Shown: one piece after another, positions 38,801-47,446 of the stretch
How positions within the stretch are numbered: the stretch's first letter is position 1
Layout of the letters: every line of letters begins with the position of its first letter
Source: Stramenopiles sp. TOSAG23-3
Lineage: Eukaryota > Sar
Direction of reading: 5' to 3'
Assembly (NCBI GenBank): GCA_900128585.1
Contig: LT642155.1
Span: forward strand, 1-61,091
Length of the DNA stretch: 61,091 nt
Position numbers and translations under genes: made by a program
The notes under the pieces: generated by a model
What the model saw: only the letters and a program-made list of their open reading frames with translations
What the model was told of the DNA's origin: nothing
Databases searched by the model: none

Positions 38801-40510
38801 TATCCCTTCCGTTGCCGTTCCCATAATCTTCACGTTGAAATCTCGCAAAAAACCTTTCCACTCCAACTCCAGTCCCAGGTTGAGCGCGGTCTGTCCGCCG
38901 AATGACAGCAAGAGGCCATCTATTGGTGGATCGATCGTAGAATTGAAGATACGCACGACGCTGGCAACGCTTAGTGGGGCGAACACTGTATCGTCCGCCG
39001 TGCCTACTATGGTCTGAACGGAAGCAACATTCGGGTTCAGCAAAACAGTCTTGATGCCCAGCGCCTTCAACGCTTTCAGTGCCTGGGCCCCACTGTAATC
39101 AAACTCCCCTGCTTGCCCAATTTGAAGCCCCCCGCTGCCAAGTACAAGCACCCTCTTGAATTTGCACTCTTCCGTTGAACGAGCGCCCCTTCTTAAATGT
39201 TCGTCGCCGGGGGGCCAGCTGGCATTGACACGGCCGGAGGCGGCATACTCTTTAACAGAATTGAAAAACGCCTTGAAAATTCCGACCTCTTTCGGTCCAC
39301 CGCCGCCTTCGGGGTGCCACTGGGAGCTCATGATGGGCCTTGACCTGTGGTATATTCCAGCGCTTGTGTTGTCGTTAAGGTTCGTGTACAAAGGAGCCCA
39401 ATCGCGTAAAAAATCGAACGTGGTAAAAAACCCGTGGTTCTGGGAAGAAATAAAGCCCAGTTTGGTGTCTTTGGAAAAAACCACGGGGTGGTTGTGCCCG
39501 CGGTGACCAAATTTTAACTTGGAGGACCCGCCCCCGGCCGCCAAGGAAATCAATTGGTGCCCAAGGCATATCCCAAGGATTGGCAAAAATTCTGACAACG
39601 TGCTGGGACCGGAAAAAAGCTTTTGCAACTGTGCAATAGCAAACCTCTGGTTTTTGGGATCTCCGGGGCCATTGGAAAGCAGTAGCCCGTGAAACGGTTT
39701 CTTCTTCATTTCTGCTTCTAACTCTGTGGTCGATCCTGGTGAAATGGAAATCTCAATCTGGGAGTTGTTCGATAAATCTAGCAGTTTTGATACAATGCCG
39801 TGCTTTAGCCCGAAATCGAGAACGAGGATACGAATGCACCCTCCAGGCAAGCCCTCGCAGTTTCCGCACGACCATTGCGCTGGTCCGTACTGTTTTGGCT
39901 GCTGGTTCCAATGTACTTTTTGCTTAACCGCGGCGGGCGACGTTGAAATCGCGCCCACCATGGCCGATTCCTGCTGTCGTATGCGTTTCACCAGCCTCCT
40001 CGTGTCCACTCCATATATCCCTGGAATATTTTCGGAGGCCATCCAATCGGATAAGCTCATGATGCTCTCCCAGTGACTAGTATCACCCGATATGCTCGAG
40101 ACGACGAGCCCTGCCACTTGAATTCGAAAACTCTGGTGGCCATTTTTCGCCGTATGTTTGCAAGCCGTATGCTGTGTGTTTCTGCGTGATAAGGATTTGT
40201 TCGATGGTACCCCGTAGTTGCCAATGAGGGGGTAAGACAACAATAAAATTTGCCCCGCGTACGATGGGTCGGTCATGCTCTCCACGTAGCCCGTCATTGC
40301 TGTGCTAAAAACGATTTCTCCGCCACCAATGTCCTCGTCGGCAAGGGGAAGCCTACCAAACGATTTCCCCGTAATTGTTTCTACCAACGTGGCCGGGTCT
40401 TCTTTTTCGGAATATATGTGGATTTGTACAACGTCCCCATGCGTACCATGGCAGTATACCGCCCTTAGCAGCAAGAAACACGCGAGCAGACAGCACACTG
40501 ACTTGGCCAT
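35897..40510 (-). CDS. Fused glutamine-dependent carbamoyl-phosphate synthase
   Basis: A 1537-residue intronless enzyme combining glutaminase and synthetase chains, making carbamoyl phosphate from glutamine (or ammonia), bicarbonate and two ATP, for pyrimidines or arginine/urea-cycle intermediates. Small-chain part: GEIVFSTAMTGYVESMTDPS (about 64-83), NGPGDP, nucleophile Cys315 in GICLGHQL, His399 and Glu401 in SQWHPEG. Large-chain part: two ATP-grasp halves (GSGGLQIGQAGEFDYSG from about 458; GSGVYRIGSSVEFDHS in the second) and a C-terminal MGS-like allosteric domain (about 1390-1537). No DHOase or ATCase is attached, so it is not CAD. The intact Cys argues against an ammonia-only CPS I. Oddly, the first 20 residues are a signal-peptide-like stretch (SVCCLLACFLLLRAVYC). 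Start is the only ATG; a TAA precedes it. Confidence 0.93.
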   Translation of the reverse strand: MAKSVCCLLACFLLLRAVYCHGTHGDVVQIHIYSEKEDPATLVETITGKSFGRLPLADEDIGGGEIVFSTAMTGYVESMTDPSYAGQILLLSYPLIGNYGVPSNKSLSRRNTQHTACKHTAKNGHQSFRIQVAGLVVSSISGDTSHWESIMSLSDWMASENIPGIYGVDTRRLVKRIRQQESAMVGAISTSPAAVKQKVHWNQQPKQYGPAQWSCGNCEGLPGGCIRILVLDFGLKHGIVSKLLDLSNNSQIEISISPGSTTELEAEMKKKPFHGLLLSNGPGDPKNQRFAIAQLQKLFSGPSTLSEFLPILGICLGHQLISLAAGGGSSKLKFGHRGHNHPVVFSKDTKLGFISSQNHGFFTTFDFLRDWAPLYTNLNDNTSAGIYHRSRPIMSSQWHPEGGGGPKEVGIFKAFFNSVKEYAASGRVNASWPPGDEHLRRGARSTEECKFKRVLVLGSGGLQIGQAGEFDYSGAQALKALKALGIKTVLLNPNVASVQTIVGTADDTVFAPLSVASVVRIFNSTIDPPIDGLLLSFGGQTALNLGLELEWKGFLRDFNVKIMGTATEGILLTEDREKFRGMLLSIRQPIAPSITASTKEEILSAAKRSIGYPVLLRRAFALGGYGSGFAKNEEELGNLVSKAMARRDPGGKPAQMIIDKSLKGWKEVEYEVMRDRYGNCFTICNMENFDPLGVHTGESIVVAPSQTLSDFEYQTLREASIAIANRLGIVGECNVQYAVNPNEFEYVVVEVNPRLSRSSALASKATGYPIAHVAAQLAAGKSLAEINNLMTKTSPALMEPALDYVVVKIPHWDFQMFDGDLDTTLNTGMKSIGEVMGIGRTFPEAFQKALRMVGAGEHVQGFGGGRPGQSCDSGLNETQQCQSPGRNLKELLATPSPKRPFQIAAAFEEGWTAKEVADASGVGYWFLGQLYDCFQVSLRLKVFHSLQDVPTRLMREAKMFGYSDLQISRNIFGAGAAVAMEPEVRNARVRMGITPIIKQIDTTAGEFPAASAYFYMTYGASGSAESDYSPLNRDSPLAPILIIGSGVYRIGSSVEFDHSVVSCSRTIKSVQPGRRTVVLNHNPETVSTDYDEVDALYFEEISVERVLDILDAEGTPNVIVSMGGQTAQNLVPSLEREPKSKVNILGTSPSNIRMAEDRHMHSQMLDDIGVHQALWTSSAKFSELAAFASKHFPVLVRPSFVLAGAAMKVVRDRAALDTYVQEATRVSPDYPVVLSKYEENGEEIDIDAVCRDGKLVAFAVSEHIEAAGVHSGDATMIHPPHSLPKRTIDACKVIAGKIGRRLQISGPFNLQIIYTRETNELKVIETNLRASRSMPFVSRASGVDFARVATVSIMGYDPAMALDTRAGASEKVYGVKTPVFSFDRLPGADILLGVTMKATGEVACFHKDVYKALLCAINSAGRNFPAPHGQSGATAVCLHAKEFSGDARTQNLALRMEQMGYEVKRSCSIEDLSLKRVELLLEFSSLSSVGSMETEQGQFSQRLRRQAIDANVNVFTQINLVETILAAIQKNPSPLLS

Positions 40511-41112
40511 GTCGTTTTAAGCAAACAAAAGTAATTAGGGCGTTTCTCGTTGAATGAAAAATATTACTGCACGCCAGAAGTCAAAACATGGGCCAACCGT
40601 TTCGTTTTTTGTCTTTTAAGTTGACCGTATGTACTATATCACTCTGTTCGGATACTTTCTACACCTAAATGTAGTTTAGATTATTATTTGCGTGAAAAGG
40701 AAGGAATGAACGTTTCTTTTCGTTCGCGTGTGTATAAGGATTTATCTTTTTTTTTTTAGCCTCGATGTAAAATATACTGGTACAACTAACTAACTGTGAA
40801 ACAAGTGAAAAAGCAACGAACAAACAACAAAACGACGACGAACAGGACGGACGGACAGGGAAAGAAAGGAAGCAAGAAGAGAAGACTCAACTAGAAGAAA
40901 AAAGAAGAGGGAAAAAAAAGATCATACTGGTTAATGTACACTATATAGCTAATAATACATAAAAACCAGGTGGTGGTGGTCACATCGCTTTCTACATATT
41001 CTTAGAGTTTTACCAGTTACCAGTATATCTATTGTAGCCGTCGTATTACAATACCACTTCCGTAAACTCGAGCAACTTCCGATTCTCACACACTAATTAC
41101 TTAATCTATTAA

Positions 41113-41180
41113 AAAAAAAACAAGAAAATTGGCTGTTATTTAAGTAATTAAATTTAGCTTCATCATACCCTAATCCTAAC
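41113..41180 (+). repeat. Repeat family copy
   Basis: After ATTAA plus an A run it reads AACAAGAAAATTGGCTGTTA, TTTAAGTAATTAAATTTAGC and TTCATCATACCCTAATCCTA. It matches the 35761 copy almost base for base. Confidence 0.8.
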
Positions 41181-41300
41181 TTGATTATGTAATTTTGTTT
41201 CGTTGTTGGTTGTCAATCACCGAGGGGATGATATAAATATAAATTCCAATGAACAATTTAATTCCTGTTGTCCATTAACGTCCTCATCCGATATCTCACT

Positions 41301-41334
41301 TTAAAAACAAGAAAATTGGCTGTTATTTAAGTAT
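41301..41334 (+). repeat. Repeat family copy, short
   Basis: TTAAAAACAAGAAAATTGGC followed by TGTTATTTAAGTAT; then the match stops. Same orientation as the copy 190 bases to the left, so the two do not form an inverted pair. Confidence 0.75.
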
Positions 41335-41417
41335 GAATAATTAAAATTATTATTATATGCTGTTATATTTATTTAGAGATGATAAGAGTAATTTACAAAA
41401 ACACCAAATAACTGAGT

Positions 41418-43568
41418 TCAAAGTGCATCTTCTTCAAATCTGTAAAACAGATATTCGTCCCTGAGCGTGTTGTGTTGATCTAGTACATGCTTGAACACGC
41501 CGTCGGACATAATATCGTTTAGTACATCCAACACACCCTGTTTGGATTTGAAAAATTTACTGAATTTTTCTGCAACAAATTTTACTGCCTCGCTCCCGAT
41601 GAAACATCTCCTGTAAGAGAACGTATTGTGATACCGGTCTCTCACCAACCCATTCTTGGGATCAGCTATTGCAACAAGCACGTCCGTTTTTATCACTTTG
41701 TATTTTTCGTCTTCCCTCTCCAGCATTTGGAAAAGCAATTGCATTATCTCTTCACAAGTAATCCGTTCGATTGGACTGCTAGTCCAAGTAGCTTTCAAAA
41801 TCTGTTCAACTCTTGGGTCCATACCGTCTGGAATCTCTGGCCTTCCCCCACGCTGAACAAACTCTATGACCTGGGATGGAAACCGGATGTGTTCATAAGG
41901 TGATCTGCCTGTGTAGATTTCCCAAAGAACGACTCCCAAAGAATAGACGTCCGCCGCTGTCGTTGGTATTGCCCCATCGTTCTCCAAAAGCTCTGGGGCA
42001 GCCCATTGCGCAGTTCCCACGTACGATGTGCTCTGGCGCCCATACTGGTCGTAACTAACCATTCGAGAGGGCGATCCTTGCAACGCCCCGTATTGGGAAG
42101 CATCACGGCTTAAAGACCTTTGCCTGTCTTCGAAAGCCTTTGTCATGCCCATATCTGCTAACTTGACAAAATTTCCTTTCAACAAAAAGTTCAGGCTCTT
42201 CACGTCGCAATGGCAAAGAGGTGGGCTCCGATTGTGCAAATAAAGCAGCGAACGAGTGCATTGGATCGCCCGATCTAGAAAGTTGGACAAGCTAGAAACG
42301 GCCCCCTGCCTTTGCTGGATCTCATCGTACAGGCTCCCATCGCAAAGCTCTAATACCATCCCCAGCGCTGGTGGGGCCACACAAACCCCTCTCAGGCTGA
42401 CAATGTTCGGGTGGGAACCACTGACCATTTCCAATATTTTAGCTTCGCTAAAGAATTCTTTGACCAATTCACGGGTCAGCTCAATGCAGTAGATCAACTT
42501 TACAGCAACAGGCTTAGCATTGTAGGACCCCTTGTAGACTCGTGCCGAGCCACCAACGCCAAGGATTGACATGTCGCGAAGTGATAGATCTCGATAGTCA
42601 ATCAACAAATTCTGTTTCGAATACAAATCGTTTACTTCTTTAATAACGGCGTTGGCGGATTTCGCAGGCCAGGACTGGCCAACCAGAGGTGCCCGAATGT
42701 TTTCCAATTCACCAGCAGACAAGACAGAATTCGGGATTCGGGAAGACCGACCACTTCCAAAACTGCGAATGCTGCTTCTGGGCGTTCGTATCTCGTCTTC
42801 TCCCCGCCAGTAAGCGGAGTCTGTCGTAAACGTTGTGTACAGTACGATTGGTTGAAGCAAAGTAAACAAAACCGTCTCAACTGCAAACTTAAAATTATTT
42901 GTAATGTCACTGTCTACCCTCGCGAGCGTCATGATCGATGCTATAACACCGCACCCCCGGATGACGGTGTAAAACAGACTATACTTGAACGTCGCTGGCC
43001 TTCGAAATATTGGAAACATGCTGTCTGGCAAAAGATACACCGAACCGTAGAAAAACAGCATGATTAAGTTCCATAGCCCACTAATAGCAGCGCTCGCGAG
43101 TGGTAGGTTTAAAATATTTAAGGTAACGCGGCTTCCAAAAATGCAACAAAAGGTAAATAATGAAGACAGGAGCGTCAGGCAAAGTCCTGCTTTGAACGAC
43201 TTCATCCCTATTCCCTGCTTCAATAGCATGATGGCAACGCCATCGATTAAAAAATGCCAGGAAGCCCAAATCAAGGCAATGGATACGATTTCAACTAAGT
43301 CTCCCGTACCGGAGGAGTCCCAGTAATCTAAACATTTGCCAGCAAGATAAAACACAACCAACAGCGCCGCGGTTATAAACGACAAAACAATATTTATCCA
43401 TACAAACAAAATGTACGGAGGAAGCACGGAGCTCTTTTCCATTTGAAAGTATTGTACAGGTAACAAGTGCCCATACTTGTGCCTAGCAAGGATAAATAAA
43501 CTACCAACAAGCTGCAACGAATTCCAAACGAATTGCGACTGAAAACTGAAAATGCAAGTTTGGTTCAT
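41418..43568 (-). CDS. 7TM-TKL kinase-DEP fusion protein
   Basis: A 716-residue intronless protein. About seven hydrophobic spans occupy residues 13-245 (e.g. YILFVWINIVLSFITAALLV, IVSIALIWASWHFLIDGVAI). A linker rich in Ser/Arg (about 250-290) leads to a protein kinase domain (about 330-620) of tyrosine-kinase-like type: Gly loop LGVGGSARVYKG, VAVK lysine, catalytic HCDVKSLNFLL (Cys for the usual Arg), DMG for DFG, a long activation loop, GTAQWAAPE and DVYSLGVVLWEIYTGR. A C-terminal DEP domain follows (about 636-712). A membrane receptor or sensor that signals directly by phosphorylation is inferred; GPCR-kinase fusions are known in oomycetes. The key Lys and both Asp residues are kept, so activity is plausible. 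Confidence 0.88.
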   Translation of the reverse strand: MNQTCIFSFQSQFVWNSLQLVGSLFILARHKYGHLLPVQYFQMEKSSVLPPYILFVWINIVLSFITAALLVVFYLAGKCLDYWDSSGTGDLVEIVSIALIWASWHFLIDGVAIMLLKQGIGMKSFKAGLCLTLLSSLFTFCCIFGSRVTLNILNLPLASAAISGLWNLIMLFFYGSVYLLPDSMFPIFRRPATFKYSLFYTVIRGCGVIASIMTLARVDSDITNNFKFAVETVLFTLLQPIVLYTTFTTDSAYWRGEDEIRTPRSSIRSFGSGRSSRIPNSVLSAGELENIRAPLVGQSWPAKSANAVIKEVNDLYSKQNLLIDYRDLSLRDMSILGVGGSARVYKGSYNAKPVAVKLIYCIELTRELVKEFFSEAKILEMVSGSHPNIVSLRGVCVAPPALGMVLELCDGSLYDEIQQRQGAVSSLSNFLDRAIQCTRSLLYLHNRSPPLCHCDVKSLNFLLKGNFVKLADMGMTKAFEDRQRSLSRDASQYGALQGSPSRMVSYDQYGRQSTSYVGTAQWAAPELLENDGAIPTTAADVYSLGVVLWEIYTGRSPYEHIRFPSQVIEFVQRGGRPEIPDGMDPRVEQILKATWTSSPIERITCEEIMQLLFQMLEREDEKYKVIKTDVLVAIADPKNGLVRDRYHNTFSYRRCFIGSEAVKFVAEKFSKFFKSKQGVLDVLNDIMSDGVFKHVLDQHNTLRDEYLFYRFEEDAL

Positions 43569-44146
43569 CTTTTCTAAGAACGTGTATGGCCAGGGCCTAA
43601 AAAATATTTTTTATTAATAATTATTAAATGCACCTGCCTCAATGACCACGTTCGCCTGTCAGTTTGCCTTTATCGCAGCTTTTGTTACTTTTTCTAGTTT
43701 CTCCTATTTGTTTATTATTCCGTTTCTTTCTCCCCTTTTTAATCAGATAAATTATAGTTATAAGATAAATACCATAAATTATGTCGTCATCATACCCCGG
43801 AGAACGACGAAGTGTCGAGAGAGGAGCGGCCACCAAGCAAGGCGAGGAGGAGGAAGGACGAAGGACGATGGGTGGTGTTGCGGCGGCAAAAAATAAACAA
43901 CATTATTTTAATTTAAAAAATATAAAAAAATATGAGAATAGTCGTCTACAGTTCTTGACCGCACTTCCTAGACTACAGAGAGAGTCTAGGAAGTGCGGTC
44001 AAGAACTGTACAGGTACCGTACCGGTATCTATCTTAGGAATACGAAGACGACTAATAATAATACCTTGGTAAACTAATAGGACTTGATGGATAAAATATG
44101 TTTCGTACTACGGGTACGGTAGTAGAGAGACGCGATGATCGTTTTT
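43569..44146. other. Gap between kinase start and DUF547 end, contains perfect hairpin
   Basis: AT-rich apart from the GC-richer inverted repeat at 43947-44010 and the GGTACCGTACCGGTAT sequence just after. The plus-strand frame at 43781-44077 runs through the hairpin and is not called. Confidence 0.6.
43947..44010. repeat. Perfect 28-bp inverted repeat (hairpin, 8-nt loop)
   Basis: The left arm 43947-43974 (begins TACAGTTCTTGACCGCACTT) and the right arm 43983-44010 (ends AAGTGCGGTCAAGAACTGTA) are exact reverse complements around the loop ACAGAGAG. A further 8-bp match (43939-43946 with 44047-44054) lies outside a 36-base one-sided bulge. The arms are about half G/C in an AT-rich setting. Confidence 0.95.
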
Positions 44147-45172
44147 TTATTCTCCATTCAAATTCCAATTGTAATCTAAATATTGTATGTCCCATTTCGT
44201 GGTATCGTCCGCCCCGTATTTATCCAAAAACGTTTTGATGTTGTTTTTTGGGGATTCATAGTCTTTCAAAAATGTTGCGACGTTCCCATTACTAAAGTCG
44301 TCCTTGAACCAGAGAAATATTTTCGACAATTTAATTTTGTTGGAGCCAGTGGGGTCTTCGATAAAAAGGCCTTTGGCAATGTTTTCAAGGAATAGCTTTG
44401 TCTGCTGGGAAAGAGCGCTTTGCACATTCCATGGCTCATACGCTCTGTTGAGAAGGTCGGGGCAAGAAATCGACGCGCAGTTGACGGCAGCATGGATCCG
44501 TGCATCGTTGTAATTTGGGCGCAAGATCCCATGCTCAATGCCATCCAAGCTCATCACGATACCGCCCACGTTAAAACGCTGCCACTTCCAGACTGTATTT
44601 GGAAACGGAACATTTGGAACGTCCCGAATGCTTTGACAAAAGACATCCCCTGGGCATAGATTGGAAATCACCATGTCCACTGCAAATACATTGTAAGCGT
44701 TCAAAAACAAAGGCAGCCTGTCTTCGTGTGTCACTTTCTTCAAATCAATGTTCTTCAAAAAATTAAGGTAGGCATCAAACCCATTGGTGCGCCGATTGGA
44801 ACGAATTTCCGTGTACTCCACTAGGCTTCCCGGGACACCTTGTTTCGCCCCTCCGACCACCACGTGTGCTTGCAAGAGCTGAGTCCATTGGGAGTGGCTG
44901 TAGTTCGTACAACCGTGTTTACAGGCAGTAGGAAGATCTACGTAATTGCTCTGAGTCTCAACGTACATCGCCAAAATTATCCCCCCCGCGCTTAGAAGAA
45001 TTAACACAAACAGCCCAACAAGAACGTCACGCCTTGAACATCTCTTCGACCCTTTGCTCCTAGTCGGTAACAAGAAAGAGTGCTTTGTTGCGTTTTCGTC
45101 CAGGTCCTTCATTGTCTCATAATCACATAAAATTTCAGTAAAATGTTCTACGTCTGCCTTTTGAAAAATCAT
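44147..45172 (-). CDS. DUF547 protein with N-terminal membrane anchor
   Basis: A 341-residue protein with one membrane span near residues 49-71 (VLVGLFVLILLSAGGIILAM) after a basic cytosolic stretch (KGSKRCSRR), giving a type II (N-in) anchor and a lumenal or extracellular domain. That domain is DUF547: DRLPLFLNAYNVFAVDMVI, FPNTVWKWQRFNVGGIVMSLDGIEHGILR, DARIHAAVNCASISCPDLLNRAY and a long C-terminal helix region. The N-A-Y-N and N-C-A-S-x-S-C-P signatures are characteristic. The biochemical function of DUF547 is unknown; it is common in plants and protists. Start is ATG 45172; no upstream alternative. Confidence 0.88.
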   Translation of the reverse strand: MIFQKADVEHFTEILCDYETMKDLDENATKHSFLLPTRSKGSKRCSRRDVLVGLFVLILLSAGGIILAMYVETQSNYVDLPTACKHGCTNYSHSQWTQLLQAHVVVGGAKQGVPGSLVEYTEIRSNRRTNGFDAYLNFLKNIDLKKVTHEDRLPLFLNAYNVFAVDMVISNLCPGDVFCQSIRDVPNVPFPNTVWKWQRFNVGGIVMSLDGIEHGILRPNYNDARIHAAVNCASISCPDLLNRAYEPWNVQSALSQQTKLFLENIAKGLFIEDPTGSNKIKLSKIFLWFKDDFSNGNVATFLKDYESPKNNIKTFLDKYGADDTTKWDIQYLDYNWNLNGE

Positions 45173-45529
45173 TCTCTTGCATCTTTCGTGAAAGAACTAA
45201 AAAAGAATCAGGCACAACGACTTCATTCTACTATTCTTCAGATTGTTGAGAAGAGTGCGCCAAGTTCAAGTTCTTCTTCTTCCTCCTCCTCCTCCCTCCT
45301 TCCTTCGTCGTCGTCCTTTTTTTGTTGTAGAGTACATAGTAAGCTGTAGTAAGTAGTAGTAAATAATAATTAAAAAAAAAAATATTATTTATTATTATTA
45401 AAAAAAAAATAATATACTCTGGTAATATACAATACGTAGACGACTTACTATCATCGTATTATTATCTCGTCGCGACTTTTTTGTCTTATTTATATACTTT
45501 CTTTTTTATAAAATTGTTTTACAACTTCT
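45173..45529. other. Intergenic, AT-rich with CTT/CCT run
   Basis: Upstream of DUF547 and downstream of the CMC1-like gene. A (TCC/TTC)n run at 45270-45320 and poly-A/poly-T blocks near 45370-45410. No gene. Confidence 0.5.
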
Positions 45530-45829
45530 TCACTCACCCCTAGATTTTTTCCACTCTTGAAAAGCATCTTCGTTCGTGTAAGACTGCAAACATTTATTCA
45601 TTGCCGTGTTCTGCTTGCGGCACGCCACTACAACCATTAACCCTTTCTCTTTTGCACAGTCGGCAAACGCCTTGAGTGTATCCTTGCAAAGACCCAGTGC
45701 GCGCTCGTTGTTTATCTCCCGAAGAAGGTTGTCCTTCCGTTCATCTTCACCTGCCCTTCTCTTCGGGGCAAATGGATTTTTCATTCTCGAACCCCGGTCG
45801 TTCCCTTTTTGTTCCTCTTTTGAAGCCAT
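45530..45829 (-). CDS. Twin CX9C mitochondrial protein, CMC1-like
   Basis: A 99-residue protein with two CX9C motifs: Cys48/Cys58 and Cys70/Cys80, separated by 11 residues, the CHCH fold of mitochondrial intermembrane-space proteins oxidised by Mia40. The CKDTLKAFADC...ACRKQNTAMNKCL pattern is closest to the CMC1 (COX assembly mitochondrial protein) family, involved in cytochrome c oxidase biogenesis. No presequence, as usual for Mia40 substrates. N-terminal 35 residues are charged and probably disordered. CMC2 or other small CHCH proteins are alternatives. Confidence 0.82.
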   Translation of the reverse strand: MASKEEQKGNDRGSRMKNPFAPKRRAGEDERKDNLLREINNERALGLCKDTLKAFADCAKEKGLMVVVACRKQNTAMNKCLQSYTNEDAFQEWKKSRGE

Positions 45830-46135
45830 GCTTTACCTATCACTATGCAACGCCGAAGCCAACACAAACCAAAATCACAAAACCAACTACTGTTCGTTGA
45901 TATTCAAACGCCGTTGAAAACAACAGACAAGTATTTATGTAAACTGGTAGTTAAATCAACTAAAACCTTTGCCTGGTCAATGCCAATCTTTAGTTTCATC
46001 CAATGTACATTCACGCAATCAATAACTTAGATTCGAAATCACTATCTTAATAAATAATAAAAATAATATTAATGGAATTATACAGTAGTGGTTAAAAAAA
46101 TATTAATTATATAATAATAATAATATTTTTTCTTT

Positions 46136-46368
46136 TTTTTTTTCTCGCTTCTTCTTCTTCTTTCTTCTTTCTTTCTTCTTCTTCTTCTTCTTCTTCTTCT
46201 TTCTTCTCTCTTCTTCTTTGCTTTCTTCTTCTTTCCTTTCTTCTTTCTTCTTTCTTCTTCTTTGCTTTCTTCTTTCTTCTTCTTCTTTGCTTTTTTCTTC
46301 TTTTTTCTTCTTTCTTCACTTTCTTCTTTGCTTTCTTCTTCTTCTTTTTTCTTCTCCTCCTTTTTTTG
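46136..46368. repeat. CTT/CTTT pyrimidine microsatellite
   Basis: About 230 bases of CTT, CTTT and TTTGCTTTC units on the plus strand. Confidence 0.9.
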
Positions 46369-46424
46369 TTGTTGTTTTTTTGTAATTTTTTTTATTCCAT
46401 CATCGGCAGGGCGGCGGGTTCGAC

Positions 46425-46501
<77 letters not shown>
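46425..46501. repeat. (GAAA)n microsatellite
   Basis: About 19 uninterrupted GAAA units, starting 57 bases after the pyrimidine tract and of opposite strand composition. Confidence 0.97.
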
Positions 46502-46504
<3 letters not shown>

Positions 46505-47446
46505 ATAATATAATTAATAAAATAAAAACACCTTGATGTTATTTATATGTTGTATAAAATATAAGTATACTAGTTAGTATACTAAATTATTATTATTAGG
46601 ATTTCTTCTTCTTCTTCCAAAGATGCGTTTCAACGTCCCGCGTCCCTTCCACATTCGATCTCACATTTTCTCTTTTCGTTGTTTTGTTGTCTTCTATATG
46701 TTCTTCTTCGTACAGTTATATACAAAACGACAGAAGAGAAAAGAGGCAGGTGGTAGTGCTGTGCATTGTTGAAGAATCCCACCCGCTGCACTTCATTTTT
46801 GGAATGGTTTTCGATGTATACCATACCATACCATCAATTTATACTTGTTTGTTCTCAACCCCAATCAAGCTTTCCAGACAAAAAGAAAGGAAACCGGGGA
46901 CGAGAAACCCCTTCCTCCTCTTTACAGTTCTCCCACTCGAGTGCAGCAGTATATTATACAGGTAACTAGTAGGTTGGCAACAGATAAAATTGACCCTGGT
47001 GCTTCGTAGCAATTGTATGTAGAGATATTTACATAAAAGATCTATGAGGAAAATTATATGATATGATCGTGGATAAATTGATTACATCAGTATATTTATA
47101 CGAATCGCCCTCCTCGTTTCAGGCATTATTGGCGAATAATTGTATAGTAACTTGCACATCTTCTATCTTCTCCTCGGCAGTACTAAATCAACAACATCAC
47201 AGCATACCATCATCACCACCAACAAAAAACTTCTTCTTCTCTGCCTTTTTTTAAATATTTAATTGCATATGGAAGCGAGCGTCCGTTTTGTGCACTAACA
47301 TTGGGGCGGTGGCCGGAGAGAATTTACAGACGCGTTGGCAACTTAGAAATGGAAAGGCTGAAAGGAGTGTGCAGCTTCTTCGAGAGTACAGACAGATAGA
47401 CTGTAGGAAGTGCCCAGAAGGTAAAAGAATTCATAGTTGTTCCATC

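Larger units (their letters stand above)
40511..41417. other. CPSase promoter and kinase 3' flank, two repeat copies
   Basis: AT-rich. The repeat copies at 41113-41180 and 41301-41334 lie nearer the kinase 3' end. A purine tract (about 40858-40920) lies in the CPSase upstream region. No gene. Confidence 0.6.
45830..47446. other. Divergent gap CMC1/ODA1-like with microsatellites
   Basis: 1.6 kb, AT-rich, with a pyrimidine tract at 46136-46368 and a GAAA tract at 46425-46501. The ODA1-like frame is open up to 47288 without an ATG. No gene recognised. Confidence 0.55.

Noticed and set aside
41628-41903. Plus-strand frame opposite the kinase/DEP region
   Set aside because: Shadow of the well-supported minus-strand DEP and kinase sequence.
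43781-44077. 98-codon plus-strand frame over the hairpin
   Set aside because: Low-complexity and reads through the inverted repeat and AT-rich DNA; no similarity seen.
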